Below are positions 8,923 to 18,954 of a DNA stretch of 64,000 bases, piece after piece. Within the stretch, counting starts at the first letter, position 1. Every line of letters starts with the position of its first letter. The notes beneath the pieces were generated by a model, which was given only the letters and a program-made list of their open reading frames with translations, did no database searches and was not told where the DNA came from. Both the position numbers and the translations under genes were made by a program. This DNA comes from Saprospiraceae bacterium (GTDB lineage: Bacteria > Bacteroidota > Bacteroidia > Chitinophagales > Saprospiraceae), in contig JAKVCV010000001.1 in assembly GCA_022448945.1 (NCBI GenBank), forward strand, positions 1-64,000, in the 5' to 3' direction.

Positions 8923-10710
8923 ATGAAGAATATTAGAAACTTTTGCATCATTGCTCATATTGATCATGGTAAATCTACCTTGGCAGATCGAATGCTTGAG
9001 TTGACCCAAACAATTACAGAGCGTAAAATGCAGGATCAGGCATTGGACAATATGGATTTGGAACGGGAGCGAGGTATAACCATTAAATCTCATGCCATTC
9101 AGTTGAATTATACACATAATGGAGAAGAATTTATATTTAATCTTATAGATACTCCTGGCCATGTTGACTTTTCATATGAGGTTTCACGTTCAATTGCTGC
9201 TTGTGAAGGGGCTTTATTATTAGTAGATGCTTGTCAGGGTGTACAAGCTCAAACAATTTCTAATCTTTATCTCGCTCTGGAGAATGATCTGGAAATAATT
9301 CCTATTCTCAATAAGGTTGATATGCCTTCTGCTCTTGTAGATGAGATGTCAGAAGAAGTGGTAGATTTGTTAGGATGCGAATTGCACGAAATAATTTTAG
9401 CTAGCGGGAAAACAGGTTTAGGTGTAGAAGATATTTTTGAAGCTATAATTGAACGAATTCCGCCACCTACTGGAGAATTTGACGCACCTCTTCAGGCTAT
9501 GATTTTTGACTCAATGTTTGATAAATATAGAGGAGTAATAGCTTATTTTAGGATTTTTAATGGAAGGCTTAGAAAGAATGATGCGATTCGATTTTTCAAT
9601 ACTCAAAGTGATTTTTTTGCTAATGAAATAGGTATTTTGAAGATGGAGCAGATTCCACAGGAAGTCTTAGAAGCTGGAAATGTAGGCTATGTTATAACAG
9701 GGACAAAAGATTCTAAGGAAGTAAAAGTTGGTGATACAATAACACTTCAGGAAAACTTATGTGAGACTGCAATTCAGGGGTTTGAGGATGTTAAGCCGAT
9801 GGTATTTGCTGGTATTTTTCCTATTGAAAATGAAGATTTTGAAGATTTGCGTGATGCATTAGATAAATTACAATTGAACGATGCTTCTCTTATTTTTCAG
9901 CCTGAAACATCTGTGGCTTTAGGTTTTGGTTTTCGTTGTGGATTTTTGGGAATGTTGCACCTTGAGATTATACAGGAACGTCTTGAAAGGGAATATGATC
10001 AAAATGTATTGACTACAGTCCCCAATGTTAGCTATTTTGCCTATACAAAGAAAGGAGAAAAGTTAACTATTAATACACCCAATGACTTGCCTGGACCGAC
10101 AAGTTTGGATTATGTAGAAGAACCATATATCCGTGCTCAGATTATTACCAAACCAGAGTATATTGGAGGTATCATAAAATTATGTATGGATAAACGTGGA
10201 ATTCTCAAAAACCAACAATATTTGACTACTTCTAGGTTAGAAATGACATTTGAGTTGCCACTTGCTGAAATTGTGTTTGATTTTTATGATAAGTTAAAAA
10301 CCATTTCAAGGGGATATGCATCATTTGATTATACTCCTCTTGATTATCGCCAATCTGATCTTGTTAAATTGGATGTTTTGCTTAATGGTGAAAGTGTAGA
10401 TGCATTTTCAAGTTTGATACATAAGACGAAAGCTGTAGCTTTTGGTAAAAGAATGTGCTCAAAATTAAAAAACATCTTGCCAAAGCAACAATTCAAGATT
10501 GCTATTCAAGCCGCTATAGGTGCTAAAATTGTTGCTCGTGAAAATATTTCTGCTCTTCGAAAAGATGTAACTGCAAAATGTTATGGAGGGGATATTTCTC
10601 GTAAGCGAAAATTGCTTGAGAAACAAAAGAAAGGTAAGAAAAAAATGCGTGAGGTAGGAAATGTTCAGGTACCTCAAAAAGCTTTTTTAGATGTTTTGAA
10701 ATTGGATTAA
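8923..10710 (+). CDS. lepA: Elongation factor 4 (back-translocase LepA)
   Basis: A ribosome-binding GTPase that acts on stalled or mistranslocated ribosomes and in subunit biogenesis. The G motifs are all visible: AHIDHGKST (G1, residues 11-19), RGIT (G2, around 50), DTPGH (G3, 76-80) and NKVD (G4, 130-133). Domain II, the EF-G-like domains III and V and the LepA-specific C-terminal domain follow; the end carries the typical [16 protein letters not shown] stretch. The length of 595 is standard. The ATG at 8923 is supported by a consensus promoter about 40 bp upstream. The gene stands alone, separated by about 200 bp from its neighbours. Confidence 0.98.
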   Translation: MKNIRNFCIIAHIDHGKSTLADRMLELTQTITERKMQDQALDNMDLERERGITIKSHAIQLNYTHNGEEFIFNLIDTPGHVDFSYEVSRSIAACEGALLLVDACQGVQAQTISNLYLALENDLEIIPILNKVDMPSALVDEMSEEVVDLLGCELHEIILASGKTGLGVEDIFEAIIERIPPPTGEFDAPLQAMIFDSMFDKYRGVIAYFRIFNGRLRKNDAIRFFNTQSDFFANEIGILKMEQIPQEVLEAGNVGYVITGTKDSKEVKVGDTITLQENLCETAIQGFEDVKPMVFAGIFPIENEDFEDLRDALDKLQLNDASLIFQPETSVALGFGFRCGFLGMLHLEIIQERLEREYDQNVLTTVPNVSYFAYTKKGEKLTINTPNDLPGPTSLDYVEEPYIRAQIITKPEYIGGIIKLCMDKRGILKNQQYLTTSRLEMTFELPLAEIVFDFYDKLKTISRGYASFDYTPLDYRQSDLVKLDVLLNGESVDAFSSLIHKTKAVAFGKRMCSKLKNILPKQQFKIAIQAAIGAKIVARENISALRKDVTAKCYGGDISRKRKLLEKQKKGKKKMREVGNVQVPQKAFLDVLKLD

Positions 10711-10801
10711 AAACTAATTCGGGGTTTCTTTTACGCTTTTTATCTACAAGTTCCATTAATTTTTAATCTATAAGTATATTTTTTTCGTAATTGTTTCAAT
10801 C

Positions 10802-10839
10802 TTGATATTTATTTAAGGGTGTAATAAATTGAATATCAA
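10802..10839 (+). terminator. AT-rich hairpin downstream of lepA
   Basis: TTGATATT pairs with AATATCAA, and ATTTA with TAAAT, across a 1x2 internal loop and a 9-nt apical loop. The T-rich stretch lies about 10 nt farther on, so termination strength is uncertain; it could equally belong to the next gene's leader. Confidence 0.25.
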
Positions 10840-10919
10840 TCTATAGGGATGTTTTTTCTCTAGTAATTTTTGTTTTTATTGTTTAAAGTTTTCAGTATAA
10901 TTTTAAATAGAACGACAGT

Positions 10920-13784
10920 ATGAAAGTAATTTATTTAATCTTTTTATGTCTTTTAGTTAATTCAATTGCAATTGCTCAGAATAATAATGGTACTATAGAT
11001 GATATTATAGAGCTCTCTACGAAACAAACGATACCAATTCGTATGCCTGGTGGAGTTCATTTAATGACAGATGTATATCTACCAATAACCTCAGATAGTT
11101 TGACAGTGGTTAATGTAATTGGAGCTGATACGCTAACAATTGAATTAATTCCTAAAGGTACTCAGTTGGTTATTTATCCAACTATGATTGATAATAACGG
11201 TGATACAGTTGCTAATCCAAACCCCTATCAACTGCCTTTAGTTTTTAGTCGAAGCCCATATAATAAGGCCCTCGATGAGGCACCAGGTGTAATCTTTTCT
11301 TTTTTTGGCTATGCCTATGCTGTTCAGGATATGCGCGGTCGATACGATTCAGAAGGAGTGTATTTACCTATGTATAGTGATGGGTGGCAGAAATATCCTT
11401 ATTATTCTCATAATCATGCATTAGATATTACAAATTCTACAGATTCTGCCAATGGACGCTTTCATGAAGATGGTTGGATGAGTTATCAATTTTTGCTTAA
11501 TGATTTTAAGAAAGATTTTGATCTAAATAATGATGGGTTAGTAGATACCACTGCACATGTTTGTAATGGTTCTTTTGGAATGTTTGGTGCTTCTGCACTT
11601 GGAAATAGTCAGTATCAGCTTGCATCAGCACATCGCATAGATACTTCATTAAAAGGATTGAGGTGCATAATGCCTATTGTTGCTACAAATGAGCATTATA
11701 ATACTACTGCTTACAATAACGGAGTCTATCGGACTATGATTTCTACTGGGTGGATTACGGGTCAATTAAGTGATATCCAAGATACAGTAGGAACAGATAA
11801 TGATATTCAAAATGCTGTTCATTCACCTTTTGATTTTGGGTTTATTAATGAAGCTGATGTTATAGATATGGGGATTCATCATTTTACAGGCTTTCAACCT
11901 GGTGGTACTACTTTAGCATCATCTTATCCTAATTCTATTACCAGGGTTGAAATGGATGCTAGTTATGCTACTGTAGATGCCGCGGGTGAAGGGAATCTAG
12001 CTGCTAATATATCTCGTTATAAAAACATGGATGTAGCAGGGTATCACCTTACTGGCTGGTACGATATTTTTATCAACGGACAAATAAAAACATGGAACAG
12101 TATCAGAGATAATATATCGGGGTCCAATCAACAATTACAAAAATTGGTCATTGGTCCCTGGGCCCATCAGACAATTTGTTCAAAAACAACTGGTGATTTG
12201 ACTTATCCTGATAATGTAAAAGACGTTTTGGATCTCCCAGTTGATAATATAGATATAAACAACCTTGATGTAAATGCAATCGTTAATTCCGAATTAATGG
12301 CATGGTATCGTTATAATCTTAATCAAAATGGCTATGTTCATTTGGGAGAACCAATGATTAGGATTCCAGAAAGCCACGTATGGCAATCAAGTGCAGGCAT
12401 ATTATTTAGGATCCCTGCGTCTGACTATGATATAACTTTAATCGAGATGGCTAATTTTTTAGGTGGTATGTCTGGGCTACCGTTGATGCCTGCAGAGATA
12501 GATCTCGGAGGAACTACTACAATTTTTAATATTGATGTTCCTTTATTAGATGGCAATCCACCTTTTACGCTTGCTGATACAATACAAGCTCCTGAGCCAG
12601 TAGATTTTAAAGATAGTGTTCCTGATGTAAGGTTTTATGTAATTGGACCTGTCGATACTTTGTCTTTAAATCAAGGTGTTGGAAATTATTGGTATAATGC
12701 TAACGAGTTTCCTCTTACAGGACCTGAAATTCAATTTACCCCATTTTATTTACATCAAAATGGTGATTTAGATCAAGATATACCCACTTTTCATGAAGGC
12801 GTTTTGACTTATGCGCATGATCCAGATGATCCTGTATTCACTGTAGGTGGTGCAAATATGATTGTAAGAACACCACAGAATGATCGTAATTCACAAGGTC
12901 AAATGAATTATGCGGATACTAATTTTGTTAATTACACAATGAATCATACTGGGGTAATACAATTCCAGACGGCAACATTTATGGATACGCTTTCTATTAT
13001 TGGCTTTCCAAAGGCTACTATATATGCAAAATCTGAACCGCAGGGAGTTGGTGCTGGAGAGACAGATACCGATTTTTTTATTCGAGTTCTTGATGTTTAC
13101 CCAGATGGGAGGGAGTTTAATGTGGTAGAAGGGGCAGTTAATGCACGTGCCCGGGAATATGCACGATCTATTTATAATGGAAATGAAAATGATACTGCTG
13201 TTTTTTCAAATATTAATATTGGCCAAATTTATGAGTTTCAATTTGAGATGCTTCCTATCGCTTATACATTTGGCAGGCACCACAGTATGAAAGTGCTAAT
13301 TAGTAGTGGGAATTTCCCTCGTTATCAGTCAAACCCAAACATTCCTATAGAAGACGGGGAATTTTTTCGTCGTAACCCTAATGATGGCCAAACTTATAAT
13401 TACCAAAATCAGACATATAGTCCTAGGGTATCTGACAATAGTATTGTCTTTTCTGATTCATTTCCATCTCGAATAGAATTGCCAGTTTATAATGGTAGTA
13501 TTTATACAGGTATAGAAGTTTCAGATACGTATGAATCTTTTAATGATTTTGAACTTGAAGTATTCCCGAACCCAACCTCGGATATACTTCGTCTTAAGAC
13601 ACTTTACGAGTCTGAGTATAAACTGGTTTTATATGATGCTACTGGGAAGGAAGTTTATAGGTGCCAGTATCAAGGCAATTCTTATTTTTTAAATTTGAAA
13701 ATGATGACTGCTGGTGTTTATACATTGAATCTTTATGATGAAAATGGTGGCTTAAGTACTATTCGTCAGGTTATAAAAAAGTAA
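10920..13784 (+). CDS. Secreted S15-family peptidase/acylase (CocE/NonD type) with T9SS domain
   Basis: A 954-residue exported alpha/beta hydrolase of the X-Pro dipeptidyl-peptidase/CocE family. Residues 1-20 are a signal peptide. The core starts IPIRMPGGVHLMTDVYLP, typical of the family. The likely triad is Ser225 in GASALG, Asp382 in GWYDIF and His416 in GPWAH. The family's usual Tyr after the Ser is Ala here. A DLNNDGLVD insert just before the nucleophile looks like a calcium loop. The C-terminal jelly-roll domain (about 620-860) is present, and a T9SS sorting domain starts near 878 (FPNPTSDIL). It may cleave peptides, esters or amides outside the cell; sequence does not settle which. A small conserved gene follows 44 bp downstream. 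Confidence 0.85.
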   Translation: MKVIYLIFLCLLVNSIAIAQNNNGTIDDIIELSTKQTIPIRMPGGVHLMTDVYLPITSDSLTVVNVIGADTLTIELIPKGTQLVIYPTMIDNNGDTVANPNPYQLPLVFSRSPYNKALDEAPGVIFSFFGYAYAVQDMRGRYDSEGVYLPMYSDGWQKYPYYSHNHALDITNSTDSANGRFHEDGWMSYQFLLNDFKKDFDLNNDGLVDTTAHVCNGSFGMFGASALGNSQYQLASAHRIDTSLKGLRCIMPIVATNEHYNTTAYNNGVYRTMISTGWITGQLSDIQDTVGTDNDIQNAVHSPFDFGFINEADVIDMGIHHFTGFQPGGTTLASSYPNSITRVEMDASYATVDAAGEGNLAANISRYKNMDVAGYHLTGWYDIFINGQIKTWNSIRDNISGSNQQLQKLVIGPWAHQTICSKTTGDLTYPDNVKDVLDLPVDNIDINNLDVNAIVNSELMAWYRYNLNQNGYVHLGEPMIRIPESHVWQSSAGILFRIPASDYDITLIEMANFLGGMSGLPLMPAEIDLGGTTTIFNIDVPLLDGNPPFTLADTIQAPEPVDFKDSVPDVRFYVIGPVDTLSLNQGVGNYWYNANEFPLTGPEIQFTPFYLHQNGDLDQDIPTFHEGVLTYAHDPDDPVFTVGGANMIVRTPQNDRNSQGQMNYADTNFVNYTMNHTGVIQFQTATFMDTLSIIGFPKATIYAKSEPQGVGAGETDTDFFIRVLDVYPDGREFNVVEGAVNARAREYARSIYNGNENDTAVFSNINIGQIYEFQFEMLPIAYTFGRHHSMKVLISSGNFPRYQSNPNIPIEDGEFFRRNPNDGQTYNYQNQTYSPRVSDNSIVFSDSFPSRIELPVYNGSIYTGIEVSDTYESFNDFELEVFPNPTSDILRLKTLYESEYKLVLYDATGKEVYRCQYQGNSYFLNLKMMTAGVYTLNLYDENGGLSTIRQVIKK

Positions 13785-13828
13785 TGATATATAAATTTAG
13801 TGTTAGTTGACTTTTATAAACAAGATTT

Positions 13829-14305
13829 ATGAAAACTGCAACAGTAAAAGAACTAAAAACAGAATTGAGTAATTGTAAACCTATTGAACTTTTACAGATA
13901 TGTTTGCGTTTGTCAAAATTTAAAAAGGAGAATAAAGAATTATTAACTTATCTTTTATTTGAGGCTTCAAATGAGGCTCAATATATAGAGAATGTAAAAA
14001 TAGTTCTAGCCACTCAATTTAGTGAGGTCAATACTAAAAGTTATTATTATATAAAAAAAAGTGTTCGGAAGATATTGCGTAATTGCAAAAAATATATACG
14101 TTACTCTCAAAAAAAGGAAACGGAAGTTGATTTACTCATTTATTTCTGTACTGAACTAAAAAAAATAAGACCCTCTATGGTAAACAGTGTTCAGTTACAT
14201 AATATTTATAAAAGACAGCTTAAAATTATAAGAAATACAGTATCTCAATTACATGAAGATTTACAATTTGATTATAATGAAGAACTCAATGAATTAGATT
14301 TGTAA
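13829..14305 (+). CDS. Conserved Bacteroidota protein of unknown function
   Basis: A 158-residue, highly charged, probably all-helical cytoplasmic protein with no signal peptide or membrane segment. It contains ELLTYLLFEA and KKYIRYSQKKETEVDLLIYFC, which I recognise as the conserved core of a small Bacteroidota family without assigned function. It begins 44 bp after the T9SS S15 gene and may be read through from it. No enzyme motif is visible; an RNA-binding or adaptor role would be speculation. Confidence 0.8.
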   Translation: MKTATVKELKTELSNCKPIELLQICLRLSKFKKENKELLTYLLFEASNEAQYIENVKIVLATQFSEVNTKSYYYIKKSVRKILRNCKKYIRYSQKKETEVDLLIYFCTELKKIRPSMVNSVQLHNIYKRQLKIIRNTVSQLHEDLQFDYNEELNELDL

Positions 14306-14343
14306 ATTTTGGGAAAACTATATTCTTCAACATTTTTTTATTT

Positions 14344-15411
14344 TTAAGAAGATAAAGTTTTTCCATTTCTAATTATTTCCTTTTTTCTGATTAGTGTTTT
14401 GTTTTGAAAAAACAGATGGTTTTCACTAAGTTTTTTGTCAGACTTGTATACTCCTTCCACTTTTAGATATGATTTTTCTAGAGTTCTAATATTATGTAAT
14501 TCAAAAAAGTCTCCTTCTAGTATACCATTTTTAAAGGTGTATGAACTCATACAATCACCTTTTTCATTATACTTTTGCTCTGTCCCATGTCTTAAGCCAT
14601 TTAAGAATTGAATTTTTTTAGAGACAATAGGCTTAGCGTAAAAAAAAGCTTCTACCATTGTATCATTCCCAACCTGATAGGCAAGTTGATTTTTATAAAT
14701 TCCTTTAAGTGTGGTATCTATTTTAATTACTTTGTAAGAATTGAATTTGGTGTAATAAATACCAGAAATAATGTCATTAAGAATATGATAATCTCTATCT
14801 GCTGTGTGGAAAAAAGATAACCAGTCATTAATTTCTTCTCCTGCTTCATAAAAACCCTTTATTTGTAATTCGCCACTTAGAGCAAAATATTTCCATTCAC
14901 CTACTGCAAGGCCATTTTTTAACTCCCCTTCAGCCCATTTTCGACCGTATTTTGAATATTCAATTATGTAACCATTGTGTTCGGGTGGAATTTGAAATAA
15001 GAATTGGTGTTTTTGTATATTGGAAGTGTCAGATATACTAATTCCTTTTTCAAAAACTAGAAAATCTTGATTTAAATCTTTAAAGGCATAAATTAGGTAG
15101 TTACATCCTATTTTCAGATCTGTCATTAAATTAGGTAATAATCCAATAATAATCTGTTCTTTAACTTTCGATTTTTTATAATTTTTAATTATCTCAAATT
15201 TGATAAATATGCTTTTCACACCTGTGTTTTTATCGACAAATGATTGCTTTTTTTTGTTTTTATGGCCTATCATAAGAACTTTGCCTTCAAAGATCTTTTC
15301 TGCGTGATTATAATGACTAAGCACAGAGTGATGTTCGCTGCTATTGCACGCGTTAGCATATGTAGCTAGCGATATTAACGAGATATAAAAAATATGTTTG
15401 AATAATAACAT
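14344..15411 (-). CDS. Secreted protein with NTR-like and MORN-variant regions
   Basis: A protein of 355 residues from the ATG at 15411. An upstream in-frame ATG at 15552 would put 47 polar residues before a clear signal peptide (MLLFKHIFYISLISLATYANAC), so the downstream start is preferred; a -7 box at 15444-15451 agrees. The N-terminal half has the pattern CN...EKIFEGKVL...YLIYAF, as in TIMP/NTR-like domains. The second half carries MORN-like units such as GEWKYFALSGELQIKGFYEAG and LRHGTEQKYNEKGD. Proteins of this architecture are exported and functionally uncharacterised. It converges with the preceding gene, about 40 bp apart. Confidence 0.7.
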   Translation of the reverse strand: MLLFKHIFYISLISLATYANACNSSEHHSVLSHYNHAEKIFEGKVLMIGHKNKKKQSFVDKNTGVKSIFIKFEIIKNYKKSKVKEQIIIGLLPNLMTDLKIGCNYLIYAFKDLNQDFLVFEKGISISDTSNIQKHQFLFQIPPEHNGYIIEYSKYGRKWAEGELKNGLAVGEWKYFALSGELQIKGFYEAGEEINDWLSFFHTADRDYHILNDIISGIYYTKFNSYKVIKIDTTLKGIYKNQLAYQVGNDTMVEAFFYAKPIVSKKIQFLNGLRHGTEQKYNEKGDCMSSYTFKNGILEGDFFELHNIRTLEKSYLKVEGVYKSDKKLSENHLFFQNKTLIRKKEIIRNGKTLSS

Positions 15412-15443
15412 GATATCTAATATAGTTATAATATTAGTCCTCT

Positions 15444-15451
15444 CAAAGCTA
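15444..15451 (-). promoter_or_regulatory. Candidate -7 box for the NTR/MORN protein
   Basis: Reverse-strand TAGCTTTG matches TAnnTTTG exactly. A TTG lies 16 nt upstream, just short of the normal spacing. Initiation near 15437 would exclude the longer ORF start at 15552. Confidence 0.4.
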
Positions 15452-15663
15452 ATTACAAGAACAATACCAACTGGTATAAATGTATGTTTTCGTATAATGT
15501 GGTTTTCGCATTTTACTTTTCTAGAAATGTCTGGATTTTGATAATTAAACAATCTTGGGTTTAGCTACATAAAAAATTTTATTTTCACTTTTGAAATCTG
15601 ATCATATCGTAATTGATTTACCTAAGTGCTTGTTTACTTTGAAATCAAATCAGGTGTTTTTTA

Positions 15664-15918
15664 ATGACTTTTAATAGATTATTGCAATTGTCTCAAAAGT
15701 GTTATCAAAATCCTGTGCGTTCCATTTTTAAATTAGATGAACAATTAGAGATTATAAGGGAAGTGGTATATAATAAGGAAGGTGAAAAACAAAAGGTAAT
15801 TTCTTCTGATTATAAATATGATAATAAAGGAAATTGGATCTATAAATTGCAGTATATTGGAGATCATCCTGAAAAGGTAATTATGAGAAAGATTACTGAT
15901 TTTGACAATACTAATTAG
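15664..15918 (+). CDS. Small hypothetical protein, possibly a remnant
   Basis: An 84-residue ORF with no signal peptide. Its C-terminal half (YDNKGNWIYKLQYI, then VIMRKITDF) resembles the last repeat of YD-repeat or DUF-type extracellular proteins, in which DxxGNW precedes an R-x-I strand. An in-frame stop lies 22 bp upstream of the ATG, so it is not a simple truncation of a longer frame, but it could be the surviving end of a decayed gene. It overlaps the convergent hemF by 8 bp. No function can be assigned. Confidence 0.45.
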   Translation: MTFNRLLQLSQKCYQNPVRSIFKLDEQLEIIREVVYNKEGEKQKVISSDYKYDNKGNWIYKLQYIGDHPEKVIMRKITDFDNTN

Positions 15919-16822
15919 AAAGCCAGTTTATACCTTTTTTTAATTTTGATTGTGTTTGTGCTTCTAAAGAGTTGATTTTAGGTGTATAGCAATATTCCCA
16001 ATTAGCCTGGGGTGGAAGACTCATTAATATAGATTCTGTGCGACCATTTGTTTCCAGTCCAAACTTAGTCCCTCTGTCCCAAACCAAATTAAACTCAACA
16101 TAACGACCTCTTCTTAATCGTTGCCAGTTGAGTTCATTGGAGCTATATTTAAGTTCCTTTGTTTGATTAACCTGATGAGCATATAAATGAACAAACGAAT
16201 TTCCTACTTCCTTGACAAAATTCCATCTTTCCATTTTACTAAATCCATTGGTATCATTTAGTCTGTCAAAAAAGATTCCACCGATTCCACGTGTTTCATT
16301 TCTGTGTGGTATAAAAAAGTAATTATCTGCCCATTTTTTAAATGTGGGATAATAATCATGATGATGTTTATCACAAACATTTTTAAGCATTCTGTGAAAG
16401 TCTTTTGCTAAAAGATCGTCTATATAATGAGGGGTTAGGTCAATGCCACCTCCAAACCACCAAAGACCATTACTCATTTCAAAATACCTGACATTCATAT
16501 GAATAATTGGTGTCATTGGGGAATTAGGGTGTAATACTATAGAAACTCCGGTTGCATAAAATGTTATTGGTTGCGATGTGTCTGTCTCAACTTTTAGAAC
16601 TTTAAGTAAGTTAGCTGGCATATCTCCCTCTACAGAAGAAAAATTTACTCCACCTTTTTCAATGATTGAACCATTATTGATAATTCTGGTTCGACCTCCT
16701 CCGCCTTCTTCTCTTTTCCATAAGTCTTCATGAAATATAGCATCAGCATCTAAATCTTTGAGACCTTTACATATGTTATCCTGTAAACATTTGAACCAAT
16801 TAGTTATTTCTTTTTTTGTCAT
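15911..16822 (-). CDS. hemF: Oxygen-dependent coproporphyrinogen III oxidase
   Basis: Converts coproporphyrinogen III to protoporphyrinogen IX with O2 in haem synthesis. The 303-residue length is normal and the family signatures are intact: REEGGGGRTRI near the N-terminus, GGVNFSSVEG, WWFGGGIDLTPHYI and ETRGIGGIFFD. The RGRYVEFNLVWDRGTKFGL block near the C-terminus completes the family pattern. This aerobic form indicates growth with oxygen. It starts 31 bp after the DUF1573 lipoprotein gene on the same strand, so the two are probably one transcript. It ends convergently, overlapping the small ORF on the other strand by 8 bp. Confidence 0.97.
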   Translation of the reverse strand: MTKKEITNWFKCLQDNICKGLKDLDADAIFHEDLWKREEGGGGRTRIINNGSIIEKGGVNFSSVEGDMPANLLKVLKVETDTSQPITFYATGVSIVLHPNSPMTPIIHMNVRYFEMSNGLWWFGGGIDLTPHYIDDLLAKDFHRMLKNVCDKHHHDYYPTFKKWADNYFFIPHRNETRGIGGIFFDRLNDTNGFSKMERWNFVKEVGNSFVHLYAHQVNQTKELKYSSNELNWQRLRRGRYVEFNLVWDRGTKFGLETNGRTESILMSLPPQANWEYCYTPKINSLEAQTQSKLKKGINWLSN

Positions 16823-16853
16823 ATTAATTGTTCACTATTAATACATTTATTAT

Positions 16854-17420
16854 TTATTCCTCAATAGTAGCTTTTATATACAGCCTTGTTGCAGTTGGAT
16901 TAGTGTTCGCAGTGATTGTGATTGATTTGTGTTGATGTCCCTTTTTTCCTTTAGAATTAAAAGTGACTAAAATTTCTCCTTCATCACCAGGTTCAATTTT
17001 TGCTTTTGGCCATTTGGGTACAGTGCAACCACAACTTCCCTTAGCATTTGTGATTTGTAATGGAATATTTCCAGTGTTTTTGAATTTGTAAGTATATGAA
17101 ACTGAATTTCCAGCTTTGATAGTTCCAAAATCATGACTTGTATTGTCAAATTTCATAATGGCATTATTCAATTTTACCGAGTCGTTTATTCGGATATCCT
17201 CCCTTTCAGTGTTGCCTTCATGAGGTCTTGGAAAATTGTTTGAGAGTTCTCTTATCTGGGATTTGATTACTTCAATTTCACGCTTCAGATATTTGTTCTC
17301 TTCTTCCAGTATTGTTATACGGCTATCTAAAGTTTTTTTGTTTAATTTAGATGTAGTGCTACAACTGATAGATATAAAAAATAAAAACAAGGTAACCAGT
17401 CTAATTAGGAATTGACGCAT
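16854..17420 (-). CDS. DUF1573 lipoprotein with coiled coil
   Basis: A 188-residue predicted lipoprotein. The signal peptide ends with ISISC, so Cys20 is the probable lipidated residue. Residues about 28-62 form a charged coiled coil (ITILEEENKYLKREIEVIKS). The rest is a DUF1573 Ig-like domain with HDFGTIKAGNSVSYTYKFKN and GSCGCTVPKWP, the family hallmark. DUF1573 proteins are common periplasmic or surface proteins in Bacteroidota without a defined role. It is the first gene of a likely two-gene unit with hemF; the functional connection is unclear. Confidence 0.85.
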   Translation of the reverse strand: MRQFLIRLVTLFLFFISISCSTTSKLNKKTLDSRITILEEENKYLKREIEVIKSQIRELSNNFPRPHEGNTEREDIRINDSVKLNNAIMKFDNTSHDFGTIKAGNSVSYTYKFKNTGNIPLQITNAKGSCGCTVPKWPKAKIEPGDEGEILVTFNSKGKKGHQHKSITITANTNPTATRLYIKATIEE

Positions 17421-17592
17421 TTTAGAAATTATTTTGTAATTTTGTTAGTATAAATGTAACAATATTATTTAGTATTTTATTGTTAATTTAATGTAGATAA
17501 AATTTGGTTGTAGATTCTAAATTACTGAAAGTGTTTTAGAAATTATTTCTTTATTGTTTTGTTCGTAAGCTCTTTTTATAAAAGAAAAAATA

Positions 17593-18930
17593 ATGCTCTC
17601 AAGGTTAATCACATATATACAAAAGCATGACTTATTTCGTTTGTCAAGTGATAAAATTTTGCTTGCAGTCAGTGGTGGAATAGATTCTATTGCCTTACTT
17701 CGGTTATTTAAACATGCCGGTGTTAAATTTGGTGTAGCACATTGTAATTTTCAATTACGAGGGAAAGAATCTGATGGTGATGAAGCTTTTGTTAAAGCAT
17801 TGACTGAAGAATTGAACCTACCTTTTTATTGTAAGAAATTCGATTTGGATACTGTATCCAAGGATAAGAAAAGCACACAAATGGCTGCAAGGGATCTTCG
17901 TTATGAGTGGTTTGAATTGCTACGCGTAGAAAATGGTTACGCCTATATTGCAGTAGCCCACCATCATAATGATTCTATTGAAACATTATTGTTGAATTTA
18001 ACTTATGGCTGTGGTATTCGGGGATTGCATGGGATATTACCAAAAAATGGGAAAATTATTAGACCCCTGTTATATGCAAATCGTAAAGAGATTGAAGATT
18101 ATGTTATTAGCAATAAATTCGAATATAGGCAGGACAGTTCCAATGTAGATACAAAATATAATCGCAATAGACTTAGGCAAGGTGTTATCCCTGAATTGAA
18201 AAAAATTAATCCAGATCTTGAAAATACTTTTCATCATAATTTCCAGCATTACAGAGATACAGAATTGTTCTTTAAATATGCTATTGAACAGTTTAGAAAA
18301 CAATTAGTTCATCGAAATGGAGATCGTACATGGATTGATATAGAAGGTGTTACTTCTTCTCCAGCGCCTTTGACATTATTGTTTGAATTTCTTAGGCCAT
18401 TTAATTTTAAATCTTCAAAAATTCAGTCCATTTATAATTCCAGAAATGAGGAATCAGGGGTGATTTTTTCAAGTAAATCGCATTTGGTTTTGAGGGATAG
18501 GTCACATTGGATTGTTTCGGCTATTATTGAAGATAAAAATGATGAATTTTATATTGATACATTAAAAGGTAATCAAGGGGTTTTTAATAAAGAAAATCTT
18601 TGCATTGAATGGGAAATAACAGACACAATTTCTACAAAGAACAATAATGAATCTGTCTGTTTTGATCTTGATAAAATAGATTTTCCCTTACATTTGCGAC
18701 ATTGGAGATCGGGAGATGTTATTTATCCTAAAGGGATGAAAGGTCATAAAAAGAAGGTTAGTAAATTTTTTAAAGATATTAAGATGAACCGCTTTGATAA
18801 AGATTCAACCTGGCTCTTGTGTAATTCTAAAGAACAAATTATTTGGATTATTGGACATAGGGAAGATGAAAGGTTTAAAATAGAAGAGCAGACTACAAAG
18901 GTCCTGCATTTACTTTATAAAGAATTATGA
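17593..18930 (+). CDS. tilS: tRNA(Ile)-lysidine synthetase
   Basis: Uses ATP to attach lysine to C34 of tRNA-Ile(CAU), changing its reading from AUG to AUA. The N-type ATP pyrophosphatase loop is LLAVSGGIDSIALL (SGGIDS at 27-32). HCNFQLRGKESDGDE and AVAHHHNDSIETLLLNL are the family's second and third conserved blocks. The C-terminal TilS domain is present (LRHWRSGDVIYPKGMKGHKK). The length of 445 fits the long form. It opens a compact run with hldD (24 bp) and folC (15 bp), which suggests cotranscription. A 10-bp-arm palindrome covers its stop codon. Confidence 0.97.
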   Translation: MLSRLITYIQKHDLFRLSSDKILLAVSGGIDSIALLRLFKHAGVKFGVAHCNFQLRGKESDGDEAFVKALTEELNLPFYCKKFDLDTVSKDKKSTQMAARDLRYEWFELLRVENGYAYIAVAHHHNDSIETLLLNLTYGCGIRGLHGILPKNGKIIRPLLYANRKEIEDYVISNKFEYRQDSSNVDTKYNRNRLRQGVIPELKKINPDLENTFHHNFQHYRDTELFFKYAIEQFRKQLVHRNGDRTWIDIEGVTSSPAPLTLLFEFLRPFNFKSSKIQSIYNSRNEESGVIFSSKSHLVLRDRSHWIVSAIIEDKNDEFYIDTLKGNQGVFNKENLCIEWEITDTISTKNNNESVCFDLDKIDFPLHLRHWRSGDVIYPKGMKGHKKKVSKFFKDIKMNRFDKDSTWLLCNSKEQIIWIIGHREDERFKIEEQTTKVLHLLYKEL

Positions 18931-18942
18931 AATTCATAATTC
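18922..18942. repeat. Palindrome across the tilS stop codon
   Basis: GAATTATGAA and TTCATAATTC are perfect 10-bp arms separated by one base, covering the last codons of tilS. The tiny spacer makes it a cruciform or protein-site type dyad rather than a terminator hairpin; there is no U run. Confidence 0.35.
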
Positions 18943-18954
18943 ATAATTATACAA

